From contig NZ_JAQZZL010000002.1 in the NCBI RefSeq assembly GCF_028745505.1, positions 2,108,001 to 2,172,000 on the forward strand: a DNA stretch of 64,000 nucleotides, written 5' to 3'. Position numbers and translations under genes: made by a program. Shown piece after piece: positions 39,696-49,039 of this stretch (position 1 is the stretch's first letter; every line of letters begins with the position of its first letter). The notes below the pieces were generated by a model that was given only the letters and a program-made list of their open reading frames with translations, did not search any database and had not been told where the DNA came from. The stretch is from Lentisphaera marina. GTDB lineage: Bacteria; Verrucomicrobiota; Lentisphaeria; Lentisphaerales; Lentisphaeraceae.

Positions 39696-41675
39696 CTAAT
39701 CGACAAAGATGAATTGAATCTTCGGCATCTTCTCTATCACCGTAGGTTGTATTTGCCCTTGCCTTAAGATCACAATTTCAAGGCCTGGAACTTTTTGAAG
39801 TTCTGTAGGGCTTTGGATTTTCTTCCCCGTAAGAATAAGTTTTTTAACATAAGTCGAACCTAGTGTTCCAGAATGAAAAGTACCTGTGCCACTCAGATTT
39901 AATTCTCCGATGAATGAGCCCGAAAAAGCTGTTAATGCCCCTACTTTATGATGATCACTTAAATCTATTGAAGTAAAAACTTGCCCATCATTACTCATAA
40001 ACTGAAGTTTCCAATTTTTCTGCAATGGGTTACAAGACTTCAAAACTTGATTAATTAAGTGAATTCGGTCTTCCGATAATTTGGAATAGCTCATTCTCGT
40101 TCTCATCATGCCGTTCGCCAACCACCTATGACCTACTTTATTTAATTCTTGAAGCATACTCGTAAAGTCCGCAATGGGCAACGCTGATTTGGGAGCCTTC
40201 AGCTTCGCATATTTTTTAAAAACTGGCGCCGCAGTTTTTATGAAGTTGGTATTCGAAATATGCTTGTCATAGATCTCAATTGCCTTGAGTAATTCTTCGT
40301 TATAAATATGAAGGACTAGGAGTTTTTTATGCACATCGAGATTCATTGGAGTGGCTTTTAAGGCAAAATCTAATTTCTCCTTGTAGCGCTTAGATTGCCA
40401 TTTATCAAAACTAAAGGGTGTGTTAATAATATTCTTCGATGCCAATTCTGAAATTGTTAGTCGCTCTTCTCTTTCTATCTCATATAGTTTGAAATTTTGC
40501 TCTGCTTGAATGAGTGCATCAATAGCTTCTTTTTGAGACCTTTGTGCCTCTTGAAAAGCCACCAAAGTCGCCGCTTTTGATTCTTGTAATTTATTGATAA
40601 AGCCCGCAACTATGAGGACTAGCACAGTGACTGTGGAAGAAATCGCCACACAGGCTTTTTTATGACGTCTAAAAATGAGTTTAATTAAGGTTCCCAATCC
40701 TGCATTCTCTGCGTTAGTCGCAAAACCATCTAGGTAACGTTGAACTTCATCTGCCAGCTCAGCAGCTGATTGATAACGCTTTTCTGGGTCGTGTTCCATC
40801 GCTTTCAAACATACGGCATCTAGACTAACAGGAATGGCATTTGTCGAACTGACTTCTGAGGGTGCCGAAGCTCTGCGCTCAAAATTGATGTCATTGCGTG
40901 GAAAGGGCGTTTTATGACTTAATAAACTATAGAGGATACCACCTAGCGAATAAATATCTGTTCTTTCGTCAGTGAGCTTATCATGAGGACGAAATTGTTC
41001 CGGCGCCATGTACGATGGCGTACCCAAAATTTGATCTGTTGAATCCACTTCATCTATGGCCAAATCATTGTGGTCGCCCTCTGGAATAAATACGCGTTTT
41101 GCTAAGCCCCAATCATGGAGTAGAACTTCTTTATGGGCATCGATCTTTATATTATCGGGTTTTAAATCCAAATGAATGATGCCCCGAGAATGCGCATAGG
41201 AAATCGCATCACATATTTTGATAAAAATCCGCAGTGATTCATTTAAGCTGAGTTCTACCTGATCCGTAAAAATCAATTCACTTAAGTTTTTCCCTAAAAC
41301 CAATTTCATGGTAAAATAAGGCTTGTCACCTACATGCACATCATAAACAGGTATGATATTTGCGTGCTCCAATAAGGCACTCATTTTGGCTTCGCGCTTA
41401 AATCGCCTAAAGTTCTCTGTCGATTCTTTATCCTCAAGTAAAACCGCGTACGCCACGTCACGAGCACTCTGCTGATTAAAGGCTCGGTAGATACTTTTGA
41501 GCCCACCACAAGCGATTTTTTCTTTAATTATGTAGGCTTGATCAAATGACTCGTCACTCATGGCTTCGTCACTTTCTTCCATATCCAAAAGTGCTAATAT
41601 CCGGTCACTTGAATCAAAACACGCTTCGGGCAAAGTTTCATTATTTTTCATATGACGATTCCAAAGCTTATCCAT
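39696..41675 (-). CDS. Membrane Ser/Thr protein kinase with WNK-like lysine placement
   Basis: A 659-residue paralogue of the kinase at 11135. Glycine loop IACGGLKSIYRAF with Lys 60 at the WNK position; Ala 77 in VAYAVL replaces the usual lysine; alpha-C Glu 95; HLDLKPDN (Asp 170); DWG (188-190); a GTPSYMAPEQF activation-segment end. One membrane span (about 336-358) is followed by a coiled stretch, a TPR-like region (~425-470) and a C-terminal repeat region (~560-659) with LNLSGTGTF and VKKLILTGKKI. A second in-frame ATG nine residues in (41651) is an equally possible start; neither has a clear ribosome binding site. It is tail-to-tail with a sigma gene. Confidence 0.88.
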   Translation of the reverse strand: MDKLWNRHMKNNETLPEACFDSSDRILALLDMEESDEAMSDESFDQAYIIKEKIACGGLKSIYRAFNQQSARDVAYAVLLEDKESTENFRRFKREAKMSALLEHANIIPVYDVHVGDKPYFTMKLVLGKNLSELIFTDQVELSLNESLRIFIKICDAISYAHSRGIIHLDLKPDNIKIDAHKEVLLHDWGLAKRVFIPEGDHNDLAIDEVDSTDQILGTPSYMAPEQFRPHDKLTDERTDIYSLGGILYSLLSHKTPFPRNDINFERRASAPSEVSSTNAIPVSLDAVCLKAMEHDPEKRYQSAAELADEVQRYLDGFATNAENAGLGTLIKLIFRRHKKACVAISSTVTVLVLIVAGFINKLQESKAATLVAFQEAQRSQKEAIDALIQAEQNFKLYEIEREERLTISELASKNIINTPFSFDKWQSKRYKEKLDFALKATPMNLDVHKKLLVLHIYNEELLKAIEIYDKHISNTNFIKTAAPVFKKYAKLKAPKSALPIADFTSMLQELNKVGHRWLANGMMRTRMSYSKLSEDRIHLINQVLKSCNPLQKNWKLQFMSNDGQVFTSIDLSDHHKVGALTAFSGSFIGELNLSGTGTFHSGTLGSTYVKKLILTGKKIQSPTELQKVPGLEIVILRQGQIQPTVIEKMPKIQFIFVD

Positions 41676-41760
41676 AATTGATGATTTCTATAAAAAATTA
41701 TAGCCTACAAAACAACCTAATGTCAATAATTGAAAGCTGTAAAAATAATTTTATCAATTC

Positions 41761-41792
41761 TTGTCACTAATGACTTACCAATGACTTATTTG
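41761..41792 (+). promoter_or_regulatory. TTGTCACTAA-N11-TG element upstream of sulfatase operon
   Basis: TTGTCACTAA at 41761-41770 is followed after 11 nt by TG and ends TTTG, as in the elements at 36872 and 38896. It lies 23 nt before the sulfatase start, so it is well placed as a promoter for the 41816-48989 genes. Confidence 0.48.
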
Positions 41793-41815
41793 CTTAAAAT
41801 AAACTTGGAGTCCCA

Positions 41816-43219
41816 ATGAAATCTATCTGTATAACATTCTTTCTATTTCTATTACCATTATCTATGATCGCCAGAGAACGCCCTAATCTAATTGTTATCA
41901 TGACCGATGACATGGGTTACAACGACGTAGGTTTTAACGGTTGTAAAGAGATCCCTACTCCAGGCATTGATTCCATCGCTAAAAATGGCGTTAAGTTCAC
42001 CAATGGCTACACATCCTATTCTGTTTGCGGCCCCAGTCGTGCTGGCTTTATGACCGGACGATATCAGCAGCGCTTTGGCTTTGAAAGAAACCCCCAGTGG
42101 AATATAACTGATCCCAATTCAGCTCTACCTAAATCGGAAATGACTATTGCTGAATCCCTTAAACAAGTAGGATATCACTGCGGAATCATAGGCAAATGGC
42201 ACTTGGGTGCAGAACCCAGTCTACGTCCAAACGAACGGGGGTTTGATGAATTTTTTGGCCATCTAGGAGGAGGTCATCGTTACTTTCCTGAAGATCTTAT
42301 CATCAAAAATACTGAAGATGTTAAAGGCGAAACCGACTCCTACATAAGCTGGATCACACGTAACGATACACCTGTAAAAACAACCAAGTATTTGACTGAT
42401 GAATTTAGTGACGAAGCGGTGAGCTTTATTAAAAGAAATCACAGCAAACCATTTTTTCTTTTCCTCTCATACAATGCCCCTCACCTCCCACTACAAGCCA
42501 GCCAGAAATACCTTGATAGATTCCCCAACATAAAAGACCAGAAACGCAAGACTTATGCCGCAATGGTTAGTGCCGTGGACGATGGCGTTATGCAAGTAAT
42601 ACAAAGCCTAAAGGATTTTGGTATTGAGGATAATACTATTGTATTTTTCCTGTCGGATAACGGAGGAGCATCGCATAAAAACAAAGCGGATAATTTTCCT
42701 CTAAAAGGGAAAAAGTCTGATGTCTGGGAAGGTGGCTTTCGAGTCCCATTTGCCATGCAATACACTGGCGCAGTTAAAGGTAATCAAGACTTTGAACACC
42801 CCGTCACTTCTTTAGATATTTTTGCGACAATTTCTGCCTTGGCTAATTCTCCTATTAATCCGGGTAAAAAACTCGATGGTGTAAACTTAATCCCCTATGT
42901 AACTGGAGACAATAAACAAGCTCCGCACTCAGAAATATTTATCAGAAAGTTTGATCAATCGCGATACGTTGTTCGTCAGGGTGATTACAAACTCATTATA
43001 CCATTCAAAGGTGCGAAACCACATCTCTACAATTTAGCCACTGACATAGGCGAAAATAATAATATTGCTGCTCAGCATCCTGAACGAGTAAAAGAATTAG
43101 ATAAACTTAGAAAAGCCTGGGAAAGCGAATTAATGGATCCAGTCTTTTTGGGCCTCATGCAACTTGAAAGTCGACAGGCTAAAAAGTCCAAACAAAATGC
43201 AAAAACAGCTGAAAAATAA
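41816..43219 (+). CDS. Sulfatase, formylglycine Cys type
   Basis: A 467-residue exported sulfatase with a signal peptide at ~1-19. NLIVIMTDDMGYNDVGFNG, the maturation site CGPSRAGFMTGRYQQRFGFE (Cys 71), GIIGKWHLGAE, FFLFLSYNAPHLPLQ and TIVFFLSDNGGA mark an arylsulfatase A-like enzyme similar to the one at 9648. It opens a plus-strand operon with GH50 6 bp downstream. TGGAG lies 6 nt before the ATG. Pairing with GH50 suggests desulfation of an agar- or porphyran-type galactan. Confidence 0.92.
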   Translation: MKSICITFFLFLLPLSMIARERPNLIVIMTDDMGYNDVGFNGCKEIPTPGIDSIAKNGVKFTNGYTSYSVCGPSRAGFMTGRYQQRFGFERNPQWNITDPNSALPKSEMTIAESLKQVGYHCGIIGKWHLGAEPSLRPNERGFDEFFGHLGGGHRYFPEDLIIKNTEDVKGETDSYISWITRNDTPVKTTKYLTDEFSDEAVSFIKRNHSKPFFLFLSYNAPHLPLQASQKYLDRFPNIKDQKRKTYAAMVSAVDDGVMQVIQSLKDFGIEDNTIVFFLSDNGGASHKNKADNFPLKGKKSDVWEGGFRVPFAMQYTGAVKGNQDFEHPVTSLDIFATISALANSPINPGKKLDGVNLIPYVTGDNKQAPHSEIFIRKFDQSRYVVRQGDYKLIIPFKGAKPHLYNLATDIGENNNIAAQHPERVKELDKLRKAWESELMDPVFLGLMQLESRQAKKSKQNAKTAEK

Positions 43220-43225
43220 TCCCAA

Positions 43226-45271
43226 ATGAAGAATTTAATTTTACTATCACTCATTCTGATACCTCAACTTTGGGCTAATAATCCCTTGAGCCCATTTTCA
43301 GATGCAAATCCAAATTTGCTAGACCCATCTCAGATTCACTCCGACGCAAAAATCACTAAAATAAGCGAGGTCCCCAAATGGTCACTGAAGCAGAGTGAAA
43401 AAAAACTAGTGCCAGTAAGCCTCCATCCACCGAAAAACACTTTTTGGGACCTTGGCAATAAGCTTTGGTTTTGTGTCGATGTAAAAAACAATAATTTTGA
43501 AAAATCTTTTATCCGTGCGGAATTAAACTCAGGTAAAAAAAAGGTCTTAGGTGGCGTCGTTGTTGAAGGTAATCAAACAAAAACTCTCGCTATATTTTTA
43601 CCAAAGGCAGATCCAAGTTTAGAGAAGTACCAAGATTTATATGGCCAGGTAAAATCTCTGCCTAATGGCAGTGTCAGTGTTCCGTGGCGTGAAATTGATT
43701 CATCGAAAATAACTAAGCTGCAACTCTTTTCTTATTCCAATTCTGGGGTGCACAACCTAGAATTTAGCAATTTTAGAAGCGCTGCGAATTATACTGCTCT
43801 TAATCACTCAAACTTTGCAAATTTAAATAGACCTTACTCAGATATTTATGGCCAAAGTACTCTTACTCAATGGCTGGGAAAAATCAAAAATGACCAAGAC
43901 TTTCAAGAGCAAAAAAGAGTCGAGTTTGATGATCTTATAAAAAACCCAGGAGCACAAAACCTTACGAAATATGGTGGTTTATTAAATGGTCCAAGTTTTG
44001 AGGCCACCGGTCATTTTTATGTGAAAAAGATCAATTCAAAGTGGTGGTTTATCGACCCACAAGGAAAACTCTTTTGGTCTTTTGGGATTACCTCTGTGAA
44101 CAACGCATCAATCACTCAGGAACCTCAGCTCCATAAACTCTTTCCAAATGTTATAGAACTCAACAAAAAACAAGGTTTAAAAAAGAACCTTTGGAATCCG
44201 AGATTACTCAATATTGAAAAAAAGTACGGTTCCAATTGGTCAGCTGATTACCCACCTATTCTGCACCAAAGACTTAAATCTTGGGGTATAAACACACTAG
44301 GGAATTGGTCAACAAAAGAGTATTACAGTCTTAAAAAAACACCCTACACTTTGGCTGTACATTATAAAAGTAAAAAACTATCTGATGATAAAAAAGCCCT
44401 TCCAGATATTTTTCATCATAGTTTCAAGGATGGTCTCCGAGACAGATTAATGCAATTCAGTGAGGAAGCTAATGATCCATGGTGTATCGGATTCTTCATT
44501 GATAATGAATTGGATTTCGGTACCAAGGCACTGCAATCTGGAATTAAAATCTTAGCGGCCAGAAAAACTTCCAGTACATACCTAGATGCCATTAATCAGC
44601 TAAAAAACAAGTACCCAACTATTGACCATTTAAATCAATCATGGGGAACTACATTCCCCAATTGGAACCAAGTGACCTGGAAAAAGCAAAAAACAACTCA
44701 GAAGTATAAAAGTGATTTACTGTACCTCGGCAGCCGTTATTTAGATAAATACTTCTCGACTTGCGCTCAATTCATGAAAGAATATGCTCCAAATAAACTT
44801 TACCTAGGAAGCCGAATTCACCGTAAAGAAAATTCTCTTGCATTGAAATTTTCAGCCAAGTACTGTGATGTCACCAGTATCAACTGCTACGACTTTTCAC
44901 CTCTTATTATCAAACTCCCAAAAGATATAGACACGCCTGTGATTATCGGCGAATTTCACTTTGGAACACTCAATGAAAGAGGTGTATGGGGCGGTGGCTT
45001 ATGCACTTCTCCTGATATGACCCAAGCTGCTGAACAATTGCAGCTATACCTGGAACATGCAATAGCTGATCCGCGTTTTGTGGGCGCTCACTATTTCCAA
45101 CTCTACGATCAGGCACTTACTGGTCGCAAAGATGGAGAAAATTACCGCATTGGCTTTTTGAGTATAACGGATACCCCCTACCCATCAATGGTTACCGCCG
45201 CTCGCGAAATTGCTGCAAAAATGTATTCATTGCGTAGTGCTGAAAATTCATTACTCAGTCAAGATAAATAA
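43226..45271 (+). CDS. GH50 beta-agarase-like glycoside hydrolase
   Basis: A 681-residue exported enzyme. An N-terminal beta-sandwich (~60-190) precedes the GH50 (beta/alpha)8 barrel. Recognised motifs are YVKKINSKWWFIDPQGKLFWSFGITSVN in outline, NTLGNWS, PWCIGFFIDNELDFG (acid/base Glu 428), LYLGSRIH, CDVTSINCYDFSP, IGEFHFG (nucleophile Glu 576), and DGENYRIGFLSITDTPYP. GH50 enzymes are mostly exo-type beta-agarases releasing neoagarobiose; some act on related galactans. Flanking sulfatases suggest a sulfated galactan substrate. It lies 6 bp behind one sulfatase and 15 bp ahead of another. Confidence 0.85.
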   Translation: MKNLILLSLILIPQLWANNPLSPFSDANPNLLDPSQIHSDAKITKISEVPKWSLKQSEKKLVPVSLHPPKNTFWDLGNKLWFCVDVKNNNFEKSFIRAELNSGKKKVLGGVVVEGNQTKTLAIFLPKADPSLEKYQDLYGQVKSLPNGSVSVPWREIDSSKITKLQLFSYSNSGVHNLEFSNFRSAANYTALNHSNFANLNRPYSDIYGQSTLTQWLGKIKNDQDFQEQKRVEFDDLIKNPGAQNLTKYGGLLNGPSFEATGHFYVKKINSKWWFIDPQGKLFWSFGITSVNNASITQEPQLHKLFPNVIELNKKQGLKKNLWNPRLLNIEKKYGSNWSADYPPILHQRLKSWGINTLGNWSTKEYYSLKKTPYTLAVHYKSKKLSDDKKALPDIFHHSFKDGLRDRLMQFSEEANDPWCIGFFIDNELDFGTKALQSGIKILAARKTSSTYLDAINQLKNKYPTIDHLNQSWGTTFPNWNQVTWKKQKTTQKYKSDLLYLGSRYLDKYFSTCAQFMKEYAPNKLYLGSRIHRKENSLALKFSAKYCDVTSINCYDFSPLIIKLPKDIDTPVIIGEFHFGTLNERGVWGGGLCTSPDMTQAAEQLQLYLEHAIADPRFVGAHYFQLYDQALTGRKDGENYRIGFLSITDTPYPSMVTAAREIAAKMYSLRSAENSLLSQDK

Positions 45272-45286
45272 ACCCAAGGTCGATTC

Positions 45287-46702
45287 ATGAAATTTAGAAA
45301 ACTCATTTTTTTAAGTACTTTATTTATTAGTTCGCTTAGTGCAGAAACAGCACCTAACATACTTTTTATTGCCATAGACGACATGAATGATTGGACTGGT
45401 TTTTTAGGCGGCCACCCTCAGGCACAAACACCTAATATGGATACCTTGGCTAAAGCAGGCGTCAACTTTACCAATGCCCATTGTTCAGCTCCTGGTTGTT
45501 CCCCAAGTAGAAATGCACTCTTGTACGGGATCGAACCCTTTAACTCGGGCTTATATCCATTTTACGAGCACGAAATACACCAAGATTTACATCAGAAATA
45601 CACCAGTCTCCCGCGCTTGCTTAAAGAAAACTCCTATAATACCTATGGCTCTGGAAAAATTCATCACGGCCCCAAGGGAGATTCCAGGGAATGGACGGGT
45701 TATTATGAGCCAAAAAACTTCAAAATGTCTTATGCGCAGGGTGAAGGTTATCAGGTCGGAAAATCCCATAAATCATCCTTCCGCCCCACCATATCACCTT
45801 ATGAAGAACACCTTGATCATCAGTTCGTCGATTATGGCATAGATATTTTGTCCCAAAAACACGACAAGCCTTTTTTCTTAGCCGTGGGTATCGTTAAACC
45901 TCACCTCCCTTTTAACTCCCCAAAGGCATTTTTTGATGCGCTTCCAGCTGTGATCTCACCTCCAGAAATCCCTAATGACGACCTTAAGGACATTCCCAAA
46001 GAAGCCAAAAGCTTCTTAAAAACTAGAGATGATAAACAGTTCAAAAAAGATAAGGCTTGGGAAGATGTCCGCCGCGCCTATTTAGCCTGCATTTCCTGGG
46101 CAGATTATAATGTGGGTCGTCTAGTTAAAGCTCTTGAAGAAAGTGAATATGCCGATAATACCATCATTGTGCTGTGGTCAGACCATGGCTACCACATGGG
46201 AGAAAAAAATACCTTCCGCAAATTTACGCTTTGGGAGGAGTCGACTCGAGTTCCTTTTATCATCAAGGACCTCCGTCCCGAATCAAACTCTCAAAAGGGT
46301 AATTGTCATCAAGCTGTGTCGCTTATCAATATCTACAAAACGATTGCGGACTTCGCAGATATAAAAGTTCCTAACTATGTTGATGGCGTAAGCTTAAGCC
46401 CTCTATTACAGGATTTATCTAAGAAAATCAATTACCCTGCTATCACTTCGTGGGGGAAAGGCAACTACAGCATACGCTCCGATCATTGGCGCTACACACG
46501 TTACCATGATGAAACTGAAGAACTCTACTTTCACAAAACAGACGCCCATGAATGGCACAATCTTGCCCAGAATCCTGAATACGAAAACAAAAAAAATGAA
46601 CTGAAAAAATTGTTACCTAAAAGTTCTCAGGACACTGTACAAAAGCATATAGCTACATGGAGCTTACAAGGTGCAGACAAAATCAGTAAAAAAAGTAAAT
46701 GA
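45287..46702 (+). CDS. Sulfatase, iduronate-2-sulfatase-like
   Basis: A 471-residue exported sulfatase with a signal peptide at ~1-19. NILFIAIDDMNDWTGFLGGHPQAQTPNMD and the maturation site CSPSRNALLYG (Cys 71) place it in the iduronate-2-sulfatase-like branch, as do FLAVGIVKPHLPFNSP and IIVLWSDHGYHMGEK. An AAGG ribosome binding site is 7 nt upstream. Its end overlaps the orphan repeat-domain gene by 32 bp. It is probably cotranscribed with the sulfatase and GH50 genes before it. Confidence 0.92.
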   Translation: MKFRKLIFLSTLFISSLSAETAPNILFIAIDDMNDWTGFLGGHPQAQTPNMDTLAKAGVNFTNAHCSAPGCSPSRNALLYGIEPFNSGLYPFYEHEIHQDLHQKYTSLPRLLKENSYNTYGSGKIHHGPKGDSREWTGYYEPKNFKMSYAQGEGYQVGKSHKSSFRPTISPYEEHLDHQFVDYGIDILSQKHDKPFFLAVGIVKPHLPFNSPKAFFDALPAVISPPEIPNDDLKDIPKEAKSFLKTRDDKQFKKDKAWEDVRRAYLACISWADYNVGRLVKALEESEYADNTIIVLWSDHGYHMGEKNTFRKFTLWEESTRVPFIIKDLRPESNSQKGNCHQAVSLINIYKTIADFADIKVPNYVDGVSLSPLLQDLSKKINYPAITSWGKGNYSIRSDHWRYTRYHDETEELYFHKTDAHEWHNLAQNPEYENKKNELKKLLPKSSQDTVQKHIATWSLQGADKISKKSK

Positions 46703-47387
46703 CAAAATTAAACTCAATGATGAAACTTTTAAACAGTTCATCACAACTCTAAAAGAAGAAGGTTTTATCGTATTCACCAATTTCATGCAAAATGTTTTTT
46801 TATATCAGCACCAAGGGCAACTCTTCAATAAACGCGCGTCTTACATAGAAGAATTATTCTCTCTTCTAAACCCCAATGCTTCACTAACTTATGATCCAGA
46901 AAAAGATAGAGTTAAAATTAGCGGAACTCCAATCTTAACTTACACCCCAGTATCTGGCTTAATGTTCAAAGGCCTTGACCTGCAAGGCACTTCATTTAGT
47001 GAAAGCTATTTTTTAAATTCTGTGATGAATCTAGAATATCTTAACTTATCAAGAACCGGTCTCATTAATATTCATCCTGTTTACAGCATGAAAAACCTTA
47101 AACATCTCGATATTTCCGGAACTCCCATTCGCTCCTTACTGGTTCATAATTCACATATAAAAATGGATTATTTAAACCTTTCTTCTACTCTGTTGACAAA
47201 TTATAAGGGAAAGCAAAGAGAAGTCGATACAGTTGATCTTAGTAACTGCTATTCTCTTGATCCCATTTCAATATTTACGGTCGCTTACCCACCAAAAACT
47301 GTCATTCTAAATGAGAGTCAAATAGCTCAGTACCCGGACTTTTATATAAAAGCTGAAAAGAAAAATATTAGAATAATTCTTAAATAG
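46671..47387 (+). CDS. Orphan LRR-like domain related to the C-terminus of the neighbouring kinases
   Basis: A 238-residue frame starting at a GTG that overlaps the sulfatase end; GGAG lies 8 nt upstream, so it may be a coupled gene. Residues ~85-230 form short leucine-rich repeats: LEYLNLSRTGLINI, LKHLDISGTPIRSL, MDYLNLSSTLLTN, VDTVDLSNC and a final KTVILNESQIAQYP. The same layout ends the two kinases (LKKVILSKGAYN; LEIVILRQGQI). There is no kinase domain, membrane span or signal peptide. It is either a standalone adaptor or the surviving 3' end of a third kinase. The function is unknown. Confidence 0.6.
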   Translation: MQTKSVKKVNDKIKLNDETFKQFITTLKEEGFIVFTNFMQNVFLYQHQGQLFNKRASYIEELFSLLNPNASLTYDPEKDRVKISGTPILTYTPVSGLMFKGLDLQGTSFSESYFLNSVMNLEYLNLSRTGLINIHPVYSMKNLKHLDISGTPIRSLLVHNSHIKMDYLNLSSTLLTNYKGKQREVDTVDLSNCYSLDPISIFTVAYPPKTVILNESQIAQYPDFYIKAEKKNIRIILK

Positions 47388-47501
47388 TCCGCAAGGAAGA
47401 AATTAATCCTACTAATATTTTTGTGAAAGTGTAAAGACCTGAGTAATAACTAACGTTTAGTGACGTACAAAACATCAATAATCAAACTAAAGGTTCGTGT
47501 C

Positions 47502-48989
47502 ATGTGTAAATATATTTTAATTATGAGCTTATTGATACTCTCAATAAATGCCGAGGAACGCCCCAACATTCTTTTTGCTATTGCCGATGATATGTCCCAT
47601 GCCGCCTGCTTTGGCGACGCTTGGGTCAATACCCCCAACCTCGACCGCCTTGCAAAAGAAGGCATTCTCTTTGAGCACGCTTTTGTGAGCAATCCAAAAT
47701 GCGGTCCCTCTCGTGCCTCAACGCTGGGTGGTCGCCATTTTTGGCAAATGCAGGAAGCTGCTATTCACTGGAGTCAATGGCCATCAAAAATAAAAATTTA
47801 TACTGATATCCTAGCAGAAAATGGCTATCATGTGGGCTACACTGGCAAGGGCTGGGGGCCCGGCCGTTATAATAATGTTCGCGAACATAATCCCGCAGGT
47901 AAAGCTTGGAATAAAATAAAAAATGAAGCTCCTACAAAACTAATTAGCACCACAGATTATGCAGCCAACTTTAAAGAGTTCCTTAATGAAAAAAAAGCCG
48001 ATCAACCCTTTTGCTTTTGGTATGGAGCCAAAGAACCCCATCGGGCCTACACTAAGGGTTCTGGCGTAAAATCCGGATTGAACCCTGCTTCAGTCAAAGT
48101 GCCTGCTTATTACCCTGATCACCCCGAAGTCCGCAGTGATTTACTCGACTATGCCCTAGAAATCAACTGGTTTGATCATCACCTCGGCCTGATAGTCAAG
48201 CACCTTGAGGAAATAGGTGAATTGGATAACACCATCATTATCGCCTTTTCAGACAATGGAGCGCCTTTCCCGCGCATCAAAGGCCAAATTTATGACGATG
48301 ATATTCATCTCCCCATGATTGCACGCTGGGGTAAAGTTCACAAAGGTGGTGATGTGGTAAAAGACTTTGTCAGCAACATTGATCTAGGCCCTACTTTTCT
48401 CGAGGCTGCCGGAATTGCGATCCCCGCAGAAATGAGTGGCAAGAGTTTTCTAGATATCTTCCATGCCAACAAGAGTGGTTATATAAATCCAGCGCGCAAC
48501 TTTGTTTGCGTAGGCCGCGAAAATCATGATTTAGGTCGTGAAGGCGACAAGGGCTACCCAGTTCGTGCCATTCGTACCGAAAAATTTCTCTATATCAGAA
48601 ATTTTGCCGAAGATAGCTGGCCCTCGGGAAACCCAGAAACAGGCTTTACCAATATCGATAGTTCGCCAACTAAAAACCTCATTTTAGAACTTCATGAAAA
48701 AGGCAATAGCAAATACTTTAATTACACCATGGCTAAACGACCTAAAGAAGAACTATTTAGAGTTGATCAAGATTCCGACTGTGTCCATAACCTCGCTAAT
48801 AACCCTGAATATTCCGCTATAAAAGAAAAACTCTGGAAACAACTCAGTGACAAGCTCAAAGCCACCAATGACCCACGAATGGGATCAAATCCAGATGTTT
48901 TTGATGAATACGAATATGTCGGGAAAGAAAGAGCTAAGCATTCCTGGGAAGCTTACGAAAAAAAGACTTTCAAAAAACAGACTTATTAA
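47502..48989 (+). CDS. Sulfatase, formylglycine Cys type
   Basis: I place the start at the ATG at 47502, which begins a signal peptide (MCKYILIMSLLILSINA) and has AAAGG upstream; a longer frame from 47460 adds 14 basic residues before the signal. The 495-residue enzyme has NILFAIADDMSHAACFGDAW, maturation site CGPSRASTLGGRHFWQ (Cys 67), GYTGKGWGPGRYNNV (replacing the usual GKWH with GKGW), FWYGAKEPHRAY and TIIIAFSDNGAPFPR. It resembles heparan N-sulfatase-like members. The pattern suggests a distinct substrate from the other sulfatases nearby. Confidence 0.9.
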   Translation: MCKYILIMSLLILSINAEERPNILFAIADDMSHAACFGDAWVNTPNLDRLAKEGILFEHAFVSNPKCGPSRASTLGGRHFWQMQEAAIHWSQWPSKIKIYTDILAENGYHVGYTGKGWGPGRYNNVREHNPAGKAWNKIKNEAPTKLISTTDYAANFKEFLNEKKADQPFCFWYGAKEPHRAYTKGSGVKSGLNPASVKVPAYYPDHPEVRSDLLDYALEINWFDHHLGLIVKHLEEIGELDNTIIIAFSDNGAPFPRIKGQIYDDDIHLPMIARWGKVHKGGDVVKDFVSNIDLGPTFLEAAGIAIPAEMSGKSFLDIFHANKSGYINPARNFVCVGRENHDLGREGDKGYPVRAIRTEKFLYIRNFAEDSWPSGNPETGFTNIDSSPTKNLILELHEKGNSKYFNYTMAKRPKEELFRVDQDSDCVHNLANNPEYSAIKEKLWKQLSDKLKATNDPRMGSNPDVFDEYEYVGKERAKHSWEAYEKKTFKKQTY

Positions 48990-49039
48990 CAATCTCTCAG
49001 TAAATTCTAGCATGTCTATCTAGAGGAGGAGTACTTGCC

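Noticed and set aside
47450..47480. GTCACTAA near the last sulfatase as a fifth promoter element
   Set aside because: It reads on the minus strand, away from the sulfatase, and has no TG at the fixed distance.
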